From contig OY970827.1 in the NCBI GenBank assembly GCA_963853835.1, positions 80,121,234 to 80,185,233 on the forward strand: a DNA stretch of 64,000 nt, written 5' to 3'. This document shows positions 1-11,035 of the stretch, piece by piece. The number at the start of each line of letters is the position of its first letter. Positions within the stretch are counted from its first letter, which is position 1. Both the position numbers and the translations under genes were made by a program. The stretch is from Calendula officinalis. Taxonomy: Eukaryota > Streptophyta > Magnoliopsida > Asterales > Asteraceae. The notes under the pieces are model-generated. The model saw nothing but the letters and a program-made list of their open reading frames with translations. It had not been told where the DNA came from and did no database searches.

Positions 1-835
1 TTTCTTCTATAGCCTGAAAAATACAACGGGAACTATATTTGAGTGATAACATCATGTTTTAATCAATAAACACATACAAAAATAGGTATATTGGCATATA
101 AATATATGTATAAATATGCCAATATCATTGTGGTATAATGCTTAAAAGATGTGGTATGAAAATCACCCCCTTTTTGAAATACCCCCTAAAAAGGGGTGTT
201 TTATATAAATAGTTATAAAAGTTTAGTTTTTCACCCTAAACTATATAGTAATAACAAAAATATTATTATTATTCTTAATTTATCATATACTTAAACAAAA
301 TAAAATATTTATTTTTAAAGAAGCTCTTCATTAAATTTTTTACTGAAATACGATGAGAATGAGTCTAATATTACAATATTTCTAGCATATGACATAATTT
401 TTGAAATGCAATGATATTTTATTATAAAGCATATATTTTGAATAGGGTGTCGATTTTTTTAGCTTTATATGTGTCATATAACTCAGTTAAGTTTTCATTC
501 TGTCAAACTACAAATTTTTATGATTTTTGTTTTATTTTTATTATTTTTAAAAATTTGTTCATTACGTAAAAAATTATTACATACAGTTTTACACCTTAAC
601 GAATATATTCAACATGTAAGATCTGAAAAAAAATTTACGACTAATTTAATTCAAGTAATTAAAATCCAAACAAAATTATAATTTATATCGATTATCAAAA
701 AAGTAAAATTTAAAAACCCGCATAACGCACGGAGAAATAATATCCTTGTTATAAAGCATGATGTATATTTATTAGGAAATCCATTGACGTTAATGAAAAA
801 CTTTTAGTGACTAATTAAATTTCACTAAATTGTAG
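1..835. other. AT-rich sequence upstream of the P450 exon
   Basis: No exon is recognisable here. The position directly before a splice acceptor (AG at 834-835) means at least the right part is probably intron of the P450 gene, whose first exon is not in view. Positions 469-681 have a short plus-strand open frame of low complexity that I regard as chance. A degenerate Helitron-like tail lies at 714-757. Confidence 0.5.
714..757 (+). mobile_element. Degenerate Helitron 3' tail (possible)
   Basis: A short GC-rich imperfect hairpin (CCCGCATAACGCACGG) in AT-rich surroundings is followed after about 15 nt by CCTTGTTA. This is the layout of a plant Helitron 3' end, although the expected CTRR is CTTG here. 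Similar tails occur at 41200 (plus) and 55103 (minus), both also ending in CTTG. No 5' end was found. If correct, a Helitron inserted in the P450 intron. Confidence 0.35.
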
Positions 836-1438
836 GACCTGTTTCTAGGCGGGACTGAAACAAGCTCAAATACAACAGAATGGGCTATGACCAAATTGTT
901 GATTAATCCTCGTATCTTCTCAAGGGTTCGCGAAGAATTGCACTCAATAGTGGGCCGAGACGGGAAAATTCAAGAAGCCAAAATCATCGAGTTGCCCTAT
1001 TTGCATGCTGTTATTAAAGAAACAATGCGACTTCATCTAGCCGTGCCGCTACTAATCCCACACAAAGATGACATTGACGTAAAACTTGGTGAATATATTG
1101 TGCCAAAAGACACACAAATTCTGGTAAATGCATGGGCCATGGCAAGAGACCCGAGGTACTGGGAAAACCCATTGTTGTTTAAGCCAGAGAGGTTTTTGGA
1201 AAATAAGAATGACTACAATGGTCAACATTTCGAATTCATACCATTTGGATCGGGTCGAAGGATGTGTCCAGGAATGCCCTTGCCTCATAGAGTGGTGAGT
1301 TTAATGATCGCATACCTTGTTTATCATTTTGATTGGAAGCTTCCTAATTCTACAAAAGAAATGGATATGAATGACATTTTTGGCCTTACGTTGCTTAGGG
1401 CAACACCTCTCATTGCTACTCCTTTACCTGCCAAATAA
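836..1438 (+). CDS. Cytochrome P450, CYP76-like, last exon
   Basis: Membrane-bound haem monooxygenase; CYP76 members oxidise monoterpenoids, other terpenoids and some xenobiotics at the ER. The exon opens after an AG acceptor at 834-835 and reads 200 codons to TAA at 1436-1438. Visible in order: the I-helix oxygen motif GGTETS, the K-helix KETMR (ExxR), the PERF motif, and the haem-binding PFGSGRRMCPG with its cysteine. The end (MDMNDIFGLTLLRATPL) is typical of CYP76 C-termini. No stop or frameshift occurs in this exon. Plant CYP76 genes usually have one intron just before the I-helix, which matches this start. Exon 1, about 300 codons, is not in the 835 bases upstream, so it is either left of the window behind a long intron or lost. 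The substrate cannot be told from sequence. Confidence 0.85.
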   Translation, partial: DLFLGGTETSSNTTEWAMTKLLINPRIFSRVREELHSIVGRDGKIQEAKIIELPYLHAVIKETMRLHLAVPLLIPHKDDIDVKLGEYIVPKDTQILVNAWAMARDPRYWENPLLFKPERFLENKNDYNGQHFEFIPFGSGRRMCPGMPLPHRVVSLMIAYLVYHFDWKLPNSTKEMDMNDIFGLTLLRATPLIATPLPAK

Positions 1439-1798
1439 GTGCATAAATACGTGAAGATGGTATGCACTCCTTATTAATTTTGCAAAGCTACGAAATTATA
1501 TTCGAAATGTTCTCGGCTTTCAATAGTTAATATAGACCGATGTAAGATACAATTAATATATGTCATTTTTAAAATTGTTTTTTGGGAAATGAATTTGGAT
1601 TGGCTATATAATTATGTAATATTCATTTGATAATACAGATACGCGAAATTGATAAAATTTTGTGATATTGATAAATATGAACAAAAATTTCAAAGTGGGT
1701 ACATGTTATTAACAAATAAAAAGTCACCCTTATAAGTATAACAATAATGGCCATTGTTGGCTTAATTGTATGTAATTAATTCCAACAAAAAAAAAAAA
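1439..1798. other. 3' flank of the P450 gene
   Basis: AT-rich sequence downstream of the stop codon, presumably 3' UTR and spacer. No gene or clear repeat is seen in it. Confidence 0.5.
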
Positions 1799-2090
1799 CG
1801 GTGTGTGACCAAATCATCACAAAGGCTACATGTATTATATATTTATGTGGCCAAATGATGGACAATAGTCACCCAAGATACATATTTACTTGACTTTAGA
1901 AAGTATACGGTTACACTTATTAGCAGTTTTGGTCATCCTTGCTAAATTGTACATGATGAAATCCCAAGTAAACACATTCATTGTGTGACTAAACATTACA
2001 AAATCTATGCACACAAACATAAAATTAATGTGGTCATTGGATGATCAATAGTTGCATAAAATGCACATTTACTTGACTCTAGAAAGCATA
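1799..2090. repeat. Two diverged tandem copies, period about 180 bp
   Basis: The pattern GTGTGACC/TAAA ... TGTGGCC/TA ... ATTTACTTGACT(T/C)TAGAAAG occurs at about 1799-1905 and again at about 1980-2088. The copies differ by many substitutions, so the duplication is old. No coding content. The right copy ends directly at the LTR that starts at 2092. Confidence 0.5.
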
Positions 2091-2612
2091 TTGTTAGTCC
2101 CGTGATAAGTGAGTAATGACACTTATATAGTCTTACTATCAAATAAAATTTATGAACACTCTATAATAAATAAACTCTTCTTTATTAATCAATAATGATT
2201 TAACAAAGATACAAGTAGTTGCAGAGTAGCTAAGACCACGAATCCTAACTAAACTACTTGTAAGAGATAGACAATTACAAATACTGCCTAAGACAAGTAT
2301 CGATTAACAAATAATCTAACACAAGATCTAGAAAACTTCGTTACTATGATTCAATTGATGAAACAGGTAATAAGAAGGTATCACTGAAGGTTGTTATCAC
2401 TTTGGTTTTTGGAAATTTGCTAAGTATGCTTTGGTAAAGTGAAAAACGTTGTTGAGTTGTGGTCACGTGAATTTGTCCATTGTGTCTTCTATTTATAGTG
2501 TTAGAGAGACGTGATAGCTAAGGAATTTATGAATTTGTCCACGTGTATGAATTCCATTGGTGCAGAGGATATTTTATGCGACAAGCACTACTAACGGAAT
2601 TCTGATAGTACT

Positions 2613-2790
2613 TATTAGAATATATTGTCATTACTAGTCATTAATATAGCATTATTGTCATATAATTAGTCAAACAGTATATATGGTAGGCGTAGATTTA
2701 TGGCATAACAATAGCCTTGATGCAAGGCTCTCTATTGTATATTTATAGTAGCTTTGAGGAATGAGAAGGACACAAGATTACATTCTTTCA
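2613..2790 (+). repeat. 5' LTR of the Copia element
   Basis: Starts TATTAGAATA and ends ATTCTTTCA. It differs from the 3' LTR at three sites in 178 bp. The expected TG start is TA in both copies. Confidence 0.92.
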
Positions 2791-2802
2791 TGGTATCAGA
2801 GC
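2791..2802 (+). other. Primer binding site
   Basis: TGGTATCAGAGC directly follows the 5' LTR. This is the standard plant Copia sequence complementary to the 3' end of initiator methionine tRNA. Confidence 0.9.
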
Positions 2803-2919
2803 ACCATTGATTCCTCTGCTGCTCTTTTTCTTCCGCATTTCCTTTCTCACGGCAACAACAATAGTTTTCTTTACCCACTGTTCGTTGCCTCCTCTCTATT
2901 CAATCTTCTATACTTTCCC

Positions 2920-3975
2920 ATGACAATCAACAATAATCCTCCTCCCATGTCAACCAACACCAACAGAAATATGAACAAATTTCATCCGGCACTCGGGGTG
3001 TCCAACATCCGTAATCATGTGCCAATCCAACTTGACTTAACAAATGTTCAATATTCGACATGGGCCGAATTGTTCAAGATATGTGCTCGTTCCCTAAACG
3101 TGTTACACCATATCATCCCTTCCGACACAGCCACATCCGCACAAACTACGGATAGTGAACTTTGGTCTACACTCGATGCCACGGTTCTTGGATGGATCTT
3201 TGCTACAATTTCACGGGACTTAATCACCACAATCATGGTTCCCGGGTCCAACACCATGGATACGTGGAACAAGTTACGTGATTTATTTGAGGATAACAAG
3301 CACGCTCGAGCGGTGACTCTTGAACATGAGTTTTCACATACCGTCCTCTCCGATTTTGAAGGCGTTTCGGCATACTGCCAACGCCTCAAGGAGTTGTCTG
3401 ATCAATTACGGAATGTTGGGGCTGAAGTCTCCAATGACCGATTGGTCTTACAAATGGTTTCTGGCCTCACTGATGCCTATAACGGCGTCAGTACTCTTCT
3501 CAGACAAAGCAATCCTCTGCCTTCGTTTCAGCATGCACGATCTATGCTCACACTTGAAGAAGCCGGGTTAGCCAAGAAAGTTGCTACTTCAGCAAATTCG
3601 GCCATAATTGCACCACTCGCTGATTCTGGACATGGCGGTTTTTCCATATCCGACACAAAAAGTTCAGGCCGCGATTCACAGTCGAAGGGACGTCGCCAGA
3701 AATCTAGTGGACGCAATAACGGGTCCGGCGGCGGTTCAGGCGGCGGTGGCAATTCAGGCGGTGGCGGCAATTCCGGCGGACAACAATCTGGTGGCCAACG
3801 TCGTACAGGGAACGGTATGCGGCAATCGGCTTCTCCATGGAACCCTTGGTTCACGTCTCAATTTAATTGGCAGACACCTTGGGCCTTTCCCCCTTGCCCC
3901 TATCCAAGTTATCCATGGCCCACAAATGTATCTGGGGCCACGCCAAATCCAGCAGGCCTATGCAACAGACTCTAA
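2920..3975 (+). pseudogene. Copia gag region
   Basis: The open frame technically begins at 2761 inside the LTR, but the ATG at 2920 (MTINNNPPPM) is the better start, because it lies downstream of the primer site. It encodes a UBN2/Retrotran_gag-like nucleocapsid protein: VQYSTWAELFKICARS near the start, then the DTWNKLRDLFEDNKHARAV segment. The C-terminal part is glycine/serine rich (about 3715-3795) and shows no CCHC zinc knuckle. The frame stops at 3975, but homology to the polyprotein continues in the +1 frame from about 3940. A single-base indel there, or a programmed shift, separates gag from pol; an indel is more likely. Confidence 0.85.
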
Positions 3976-6900
3976 CAGTGAGTATGCTCCTACAGATATT
4001 GAGTCCGCCATGTACACTATGGGCCTTAACCCGCCAAATCCATGGGTTATGGATACAGGGGCTTCGTCTCATGTAACTTCTGATAAGGGTAAACTCTCCT
4101 CTCTTTTTAATTTGAGTAAAAATAATGGTATTTTAGTTGGAAATGGCCAATCAATTCCCATTTTAGGGTATGGACACACTAAAATGCCTCACCCCCACCC
4201 CCCTTTGACATTGAAAAACGTCTTATATGCCCCACATATTATAAAAAATCTTGTTTCAGTCAGAAAATTCACCACTGATAATTTTGTTTCTGTGGAGTTT
4301 GACCCTTTTGGATTTTCTGTGAAGGAGTTTCAGACAGGGAGGCGTATAATGCGATGTGATAGTCAAGACGACCTCTATCCGGTCACTACCACGGCTCCAA
4401 TACAAAATGCTCAACATTATAGTTTTGCCATTTTAAATTCAACCTTGTGGCACGATCGGTTAGGTCATCCGGGCACTCCAGTTTTTGAAGCTTTGAGGAA
4501 AAACAAGCTTATTGAATGTGGTCCAAATAAAACTTTTTCTTTATGTCGGTCATGTGTCTTGGGTAAACATGTCAAGTTACCATTTCACACTTCATCTAAT
4601 AATACATTTTTTCCTTTTGATGTGGTTCATTGTGATTTATGGACTTCTCCAATCTTGAGTAATTTGGGATATCGATATTATATTGTTTTTTTGGATGAAT
4701 TTACTAACTTTGTTTGGACTTATCCTTTGGCTAGAAAATCAGATGTGTTCTCTATATTTGTCAAGTTTCACGCGCTTATTCGTACTCAGTTTGAACGATC
4801 CATTAAAAATTTGCAATGTGATAATGGCAAGGAATTTGACAACCATAATGTTCAACACTTTTGTCAAATAAATGGGATTGGTCTTCGTTTTTCGTGTCCA
4901 TACACATCTTCTCAAAATGGTAAAGCCGAGCTTAAAATACGGTCCCTAAACAATGTCATACGTACCCTTTTATCTCATGCATCAATTCCACCATCATTTT
5001 GGCCATACGCATTGAGCATGACAACGTATCTTCAAAATGTTTTACCTAGTAAACCGATTCGTTTTCACACACCGCTTTCAATTTTATATCACAAACAACC
5101 AGATTTGTCTCATTTACGTGTTTTTGGATCATTGTGTTATCCGCTTTTGCCATCCACCACTTTAAATAAACTTCAAGCACGGTCCAAACCATGTGTCTTC
5201 TTGGGTTTCCCGGATAACCATCGGGGATATAGGTGTACCGACATGCTTTCTAAAAAAATTATAATTTGTCGTCATGTAATTTTTGATGAAACAAAATTCC
5301 CTTTTTCATCTAATTTACCTACTCCCACGTACACTTTTTTGGATGCAGATACCACATCTTACTTTCAAAACCAAATGAGGCAGACCCCTATAGTCACACA
5401 CCCACCACCGAATTCTAGTATTCCATCACCAATGCCCATTAGTCCAATTGTCTCTACACAGGCCCACCAAAACAATCCTTCAGCCCATCCATCTCAACCC
5501 ACCTCTTCTTTACACGAGCCATAAACCACCCCTCGCCCACAGCCTACTAATGTCGCACCACCACCAATCCATTCTAAACCAATTACACGAAGTCAAAGGG
5601 GGATTTTTAAACCAAAAACCCTTTTTAACCTCCACACACAACATACTCCATCACCCATTCCCAAAAACCCGGTCCACGCCCTACGGGACCCAAATTGGAA
5701 AATGGCCATGACCGACGAGTACCAAGCTCTTATTAAAAATGAGACGTGGGTTTTGGTGCCTCGTCCTAAAAATATTAATATAATGAGATGTATGTGGATT
5801 TTAACTCATAAATTCCGTGCTGATGGTTCTTTTGAGAGGCATAAAGCCCGTCTTATAGGTGATTGAAAAACACAACGTGTTGGCATTGATTGTGGGGAGA
5901 CGTTTAGTCCGGTTGTAAAACCGGCTACCATTCGCGTGGTGCTCAGCCTTGCTCTCATAAAGGCTTGGCCTATACGGCAACTTGACGTTAAAAATGCTTT
6001 TCTTCATGGCACATTGAAGGAAACCGTTTACATGCATCAACCTATGGAGTTTCGTGACCACACCCACCCCGATTATGTTTGTTTACTCAAAAAATCATTA
6101 TACGGGTTAAAACAAGCCCCTAGGGCATGGTATACCAGATTTGCTGATTATGTTTCCAAATTTGGTTTCGTTCACAGTGTTTCGGATAACTCTTTGTTTA
6201 TATTTAGACAGGGAAACGACATGGCGTATCTGTTATTATATGTTGATGATATCATACTCACCGCCTCCTTCGATACACTACTCAACAAAATAATTTCCGC
6301 ACTTGGCTCGGAATTTGCAATGAAGGATTTAGGCAACTTAAGTTCGTTTTTGGGTATCTCGGTCACACATCAATCCAATGGCTTATTTTTATATCAATCC
6401 AAACATGTATCAGATATTATTGAACGTGCCGGCATGACGACATGTAAACCATCTGCCACACCGGTAGATTCAAAACCAAAACTGAGCGCCACCACCAGCT
6501 CTCTAGTCGCTGATCCGGTACTCTACCGCAGCCTGGCTGGCGCACTTCATTATCTTACTTTTACTCGACCGGATATCTCATATGCCGTTCAACAAGTATG
6601 TTTGTTTATGCATGACCCACGGGAGATACACATGGCCGCGCTAAAGCGCATTATACGTTATATCCAAGGCACGACATCACATGGGTTACAACTTTCTAAA
6701 TCGTCCTCCTCTAATCTTATAGCATATACGGATGCTGATTGGGGTGGGTGTCCGGATACTCGGCGTTCTACATCTGGATATTGTGTCTACCTCGGTGACA
6801 ATTTGATTTCATGGTCTGCTAAACGCCAACCGACTTTGTCTCGATCAAGTGCCAAAGCCGAGTACCGCGGAGTGGCCAATGTTGTTGCAGAATCTTGTTG

Positions 6901-7207
6901 GGTACGCAATTTGTTACTTGAGCTTCATTGTCCAATCACCAAAGCAACTCTCGTATACTGTGATAATATAAGTGCCATTTACTTATCTGGCAACCCCGTC
7001 CAACATCAACGCACCAAGCACATCGAAATGGATATACACTTTGTCCGCGAAAAAGTTACACGCGGACTTGTTCGGATCTTACATGTTCCGTCTCGATATC
7101 AGATTTCCGACATCTTCACAAAGAGCCTACCACTCATATTATTTGAGGATTTTCGCAACAGCCTCAGCGTTCGTTTGCCTCCCGCTACGACTGCGGGGGA
7201 GTATTAG
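3940..7207 (+). pseudogene. Copia pol: protease, integrase, RT, RNase H
   Basis: Read in one frame from about 3940 to 7207. In order: aspartic protease active site (MDTGASSH); integrase HHCC-like region (WHDRLGHPG ... CRSCVLGK) and DDE core (VVHCDLWTSP, QCDNGKEFD, SSQNGKAE); reverse transcriptase (VKNAFLHG, LLLYVDDIILT); and RNase H (YTDADWGGCPDTRRSTSGY). Catalytic residues look kept. Two in-frame stops break it: TAA at 5522-5524 between integrase and RT, and TGA at 5864-5866 where a glycine codon is expected in GD-G-TQ. The element is therefore not autonomous, but it has few lesions. Confidence 0.9.
7191..7201 (+). other. Polypurine tract
   Basis: The purine-rich GCGGGGGAG sits directly before the 3' LTR, the position of the plus-strand primer in LTR elements. 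Confidence 0.7.
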
Positions 7208-7379
7208 AATATACTGTCATTACTAGTCATTAATAGAGCATTATTGTCATATAATTAGTCAAAGAGTATATATGGTAGGCGTAGATTTATGGCATAACAA
7301 TAGCCTTGATGCAAGGCTCTCTATTGTATATTTATAGTAGCTTTGAGGAATGAGAAGGACACAAGATTACATTCTTTCA
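7202..7379 (+). repeat. 3' LTR of the Copia element
   Basis: 178 bp, same ends as the 5' LTR, followed by the second GTACT target copy at 7380-7384. Confidence 0.92.
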
Positions 7380-7740
7380 GTACTATTTGTCGTCTTGTGG
7401 TCTCCGATATCTTCTAGAAGATTTGCTTAGGATTCCCTTTGTCGGCGACTCACGATCTTGTGTAATACTTGGGTCTTTATGTGTAACCGAAGCTTCAGAC
7501 CCTCATAAATATTTCAGGTACTCAAGGCTCTTCAGGTAAATATGTAATTTGGGTGAATATTGTGTCTTTCTGTGTCACCGAACCCTATAGGGTCTTGGTT
7601 TGATGATCCATTTATGGATAGTAATTTATTCGGTTGTTATTTGTTCTGGTTGATAAAATTGAAGTGTAATCAATTATCATTAAGCATATCCGTATATTGT
7701 CTTGTTAAATTCCATCGGTGGAGCATTTGGGGATGAAACC

Positions 7741-9499
7741 GTAATATGTATTGAAATTAAACTAATAAAAACATTCCAAAGTTTTTTAATACCGTCACTG
7801 CCACAACAGCCTAGACGTGACTGATGATCACCGCCTCCTGTAGGATCACCACCGCAATCTCCACCGTGTCCCTGTGCTATGCTTGTCATTTGTAAATAAA
7901 AAACACAAATATACAAACAAATACGAAATACGAACATTAATGTTTGTTTGCAAATAACAATTAAGCAACACAATAAATATAAAGATTCAATGTAGTGTCT
8001 TTTTACAAAATATATTATTACATCAATCAGAGTCATCACTACTACAATTGTGTGGTTCAGATTCAGGATCAGAATCAGAATCTTCATCATTAGTATCATC
8101 TTGTACATCATCACTATCATCATCACTATTAATATCATCTTGTGCATCATCACTATCATCATCACTATTAATAGTTGTAGGCTGAAAATATCTTCAAACT
8201 TCTAATGTTTGACCTATACTCAAACTAATTAGTTGTTCTTAAGAAATGTTGAAATTTTTTTGTTCTGGATTATCAATACCTAATCCTTCTTGTGGATTGA
8301 AAAATTCAACTTCTTTTGGTTTATTTAGAAATATTGTTTTATCAATTTGTCATCTTTTCGGAAATAATTCTTACTTCCTCCGTTTCAAAATAAGTGATAC
8401 ACTTTTCATTTTGGGATGATTCAAAATAAGTGATACACTTTGAAACTTTCCTTATATGGTACAATATAGTGGGACTCATACCCACTAATTATCTCCTTTA
8501 ATAAAGTAAAATAACACATTTACCCCTACTTTTACTTTTAAACATCATTAAACTCACTATAATCATAATATATGGACTCATCACTCACTAATTATCTAAT
8601 TTAATTTAATTCAACCTTCATTACAATCTTTTGCCTCAAAAAATATGAAAGTTAATTTGTATCACTTATTTTGAAACGAAGGAAGTATAAATGTTTAATT
8701 TGATTACATAGTTGTTCCTTTGATAATTGATATTTACATTTGTAGATAGTTGTTTCTGGATTTCATTGGATGATACAATATTTGTTTCATATGGATTTTC
8801 ATTTTCAGTCTTTAATTTGTTTCTTTAAAGATTATTTTTTTTTTCATTAAATTATTTTGTTTTCTTTGTAAACAATTTATTAGATACATGATATTTATTA
8901 TGTATTTCTACATAAAGTTTCAAATATTTATTGTTTTAGTCATCCCATGTAGAATCTTTTAACGCTGATATTTCTTTTGTTATTATTTCAGTTTTCAAAT
9001 TAATATTTTATTTTCCGAATTTAGTTTTTCATTTGTATCATGTATTGACTGACCATTTGAAATAAATTGCTTGATTTGATCATTAGACCACAGAAGTTTA
9101 GAACTTTTGTCTTTTAGTTTAGTTTTCAACTCACTGATCAAACTTTTGTCATTTTCAATGTTTTTGTTTTGTTCATATAGTTATTTGTCTGTTGTTGAAT
9201 TTGCAATTCATAATCAAAAATATTACTATGTAAAATGGTTGAAGATGTATGTACATTTTTGTTAATGTCGTGTACAATATAACAAATTCTTTATTAACAT
9301 CTTTTTTTGTAAAATACTTATTCTGATAGCTCTTGATTAAAGACAAAGCTAACCCTACATAGCCATCATCTAACTTAATATCTTCACTGATGCCATTATT
9401 GTCTCTAATATCAATTCCGTCATTGTCATCGATATCAAGCCAATTTTCATTTCTAGGCTTAAAAGATTGTAAATACGTTGATATTATTGTTGTTGACAT
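7741..9499 (-). pseudogene. Decayed minus-strand coding remnant, unidentified
   Basis: On the minus strand from 9499 an open piece starts MSTTIISTYLQSF and continues into a lysine/asparagine-rich, coiled-coil-like stretch (such as LISELKTKLKDKSSKLL), spread over several frames with many stops. After a Stowaway MITE (8374-8685) it continues (KPKEVEFFNPQEGLGID) and ends in a strongly acidic tail of repeated NSDDDSDD units between about 8165 and 8030. It looks like one old gene or mobile-element protein of several hundred residues: coiled coil, then acidic C-terminus. I do not recognise the family. The (ATC)n character of 8040-8165 is the DNA side of the acidic repeats. Open pieces are 9173-9499 and about 8028-8180. 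Confidence 0.45.
8374..8685. mobile_element. Stowaway MITE (copy A)
   Basis: The 312-bp element starts CTTCCTCCGTTTCAAAATAAG and ends with the inverted match (CTTATTTTGAAACGAAGGAAG). It is flanked by TA on both sides (8372-8373 and 8686-8687). These are the Stowaway (Tc1/Mariner-type) terminal sequence and target site. No coding capacity. It interrupts the minus-strand remnant at 7741-9499. Relatives lie at 30189 and 42715. Confidence 0.88.
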
Positions 9500-10506
9500 A
9501 ATATCAATTACTTTGAATGTTATTGATCTTTGAATATGACTTCAACAATAAATTTAACCCTTTTCAAATAAATGAATTCAAAGGTATTATCATATAGAAT
9601 ATAAACTTGAACGTAACCCGAATGAAAATTCTCGAAGAATGAGTTTGCCAACGAATTAATATACAAATTAAACCGTCCACAATTGTAGTTTCTACCGTTT
9701 GAAATGAAGATGAATCCTAATTTATTCCACCGTCAATTTCTAATGAATTATTGAGTAGAAATACTCCATAGTCAATTCTTGGAAAAATCAATTCAAAAAA
9801 CCCACCGAATTGACTGAATATAAACTCGAAATGAACATCAATTCAAAATAAATATGATTCAAAGTAGATATTCAATGCTCGGAATGTAAGAGTTTTAACG
9901 CATGGGTGAATAATTTTTTTTTTCCAAACGGCAAATATATATAATAAAAGAGACCCGAACTTAGCAAGAAACTAAGACGAGCACAACAAGGGTGAAATAC
10001 CTAAAGAAGTATTCTCAGAGTATGTTTGGGAAGACTTATTAAATGAGTTTAAGTTTATTTAAACTCATTAATCTAATAAGCTAAAAAACCCCATTGATAA
10101 ACTTTCGCAAACATGCCCTAAATCCCGGACAGATCGTCAAATTTACTAATTTGATCATAAATTCTTCAAATTTTATTCGTTTTGATAATTCTTTTTGTAA
10201 AATTCTCGTTTTTAAATCCATAATCAAATTCTTGGATAAAATTTTCAATCACACCTTCTGATTTGAATTAATTACCAAAATAAACCAATTTAAATTAGCG
10301 ACTTTCATCTAAGACTGATAGATTTCAATCTTCCCAAAATACCCCGTGTGACTGGGAGACTTCATATAGCAGCAGTAACTTTGAGCAGCATTAAGTGGTG
10401 AACATCACTAACTGGAGCAACACTAAGTATTGAGCAGTACTAACTAGCAGTAGCAACAAGGTTGAGCAGTATTAACGAGCAGTGGTAACAAGGCTGAGAG
10501 CAGTAG
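9500..10506. other. Intergenic, repeat traces only
   Basis: No gene seen. About 10014-10110 resembles the dispersed GTTTGG...AAGCTTATT family found at 11122, 15606 and 49875. About 10370-10506 has loose short repeats of AGCAGTA(G)C/TAAC, which end at the CACTA terminus. Confidence 0.4.
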
Positions 10507-11035
10507 CACTACAAGAAAAAAACCATTTAGCGACATTTTTAGTGACATAGATTTTATGTCACAAATTTGCGACAAATTTATTGACAATTTTAGCGATGTT
10601 CAAGTCTTCTACGTCATAAATTATGTAATAAAATACACAAAGTCAAAAATTATGTCGTTAATTGTGTCGCTAATTTTGTGACTTGCTTAGAAAGACACCA
10701 ATCATGTCACTAATTTGTAACTTGCTCAAACAAGTCTCTAACCAAGTCGCTAATTTTGTGACTTGCTTTGAATGACACAAATCATGTCGCTAATTTGTGA
10801 CATGCTCAAACAAGTCTCTAACCAAGTCGCTAATTTTGTGACTTAGCTCAAATAAGTTACAAAACAAGTCGATAATTTTGTGACTTACTTAGAAAGACAC
10901 CAACTATGTCGCTAATTTGTGACTTACTTAGAAAGACACCAATCATGTCGCTAATTTGTGACTTGCTCAAACAAGTCTCTAACCAAGTCGCTAATTTTGT
11001 GACTTAACTCAAATAAGTTACAATACTTGTCTATT
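10507..11035 (+). mobile_element. CACTA (En/Spm-type) transposon end with subterminal repeats
   Basis: CACTACAAGAAAAAAACC at 10507 is a canonical CACTA terminus. It is followed by many direct and inverted copies of a short motif, (A)AGTCGCTAATTTTGTGACTTGCT, alternating with GACACCAATCATGTCGCTAATTTGTGAC, up to about 11030. Such subterminal arrays are transposase binding regions in this superfamily. The matching right end (CTTGTAGTG) was not found in the window. This is either one end of a truncated element or the left end of one whose other end has decayed. No transposase coding nearby. Confidence 0.7.

Larger units (their letters stand above)
2613..7379 (+). mobile_element. Ty1/Copia LTR retrotransposon, near full length
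   Basis: Two 178-bp LTRs (2613-2790 and 7202-7379) bound a 4767-bp element. A perfect 5-bp target duplication GTACT lies at 2608-2612 and 7380-7384. A tRNA-iMet-type primer site follows the 5' LTR and a purine tract precedes the 3' LTR. Gag, protease, integrase, reverse transcriptase and RNase H follow in Copia order. The LTRs differ at three visible positions, so insertion is fairly recent. The coding part is broken by one frameshift near the gag/protease junction and by stops at 5522 and 5864. The small size and short LTRs suggest an Ale/Retrofit-like lineage, which is tentative. Confidence 0.93.
2092..7740 (-). mobile_element. Older LTR (family A), split by a Copia insertion
   Basis: The left part is 2092-2612 and the right part is 7385 to about 7740. 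Together they match a second copy at 56316-57294 along their length, including TTAGTCCCGTGATAAGTG, the ACTTCTTGT-rich middle and CGATATCTTCTAGAAGAT. Read on the minus strand the unit has a TATAAATAGAAG box and would end in ACTAACA, so the LTR points left. The right edge is blurred, and no flanking duplication was found for this copy. It is probably a solo LTR or LTR fragment that later received the Copia element at 2613-7379. Confidence 0.7.

Noticed and set aside
1799..2090. CRISPR-like array of repeats
   Set aside because: Only two diverged units, in a plant genome; no array of short identical repeats exists in the window.
3528..3854. Proline-rich minus-strand frame inside the Copia gag
   Set aside because: Shadow of the glycine-rich gag repeat on the plus strand.
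3930..3980. Programmed frameshift between Copia gag and pol
   Set aside because: Plant Copia elements normally use one continuous frame, and the element has other lesions, so an ordinary indel is the simpler reading.
7741..9499. Integrated plant pararetrovirus accessory gene
   Set aside because: Coiled coil plus acidic tail alone is not specific; no movement, coat, protease or RT motifs lie nearby. Kept only as an unidentified remnant.
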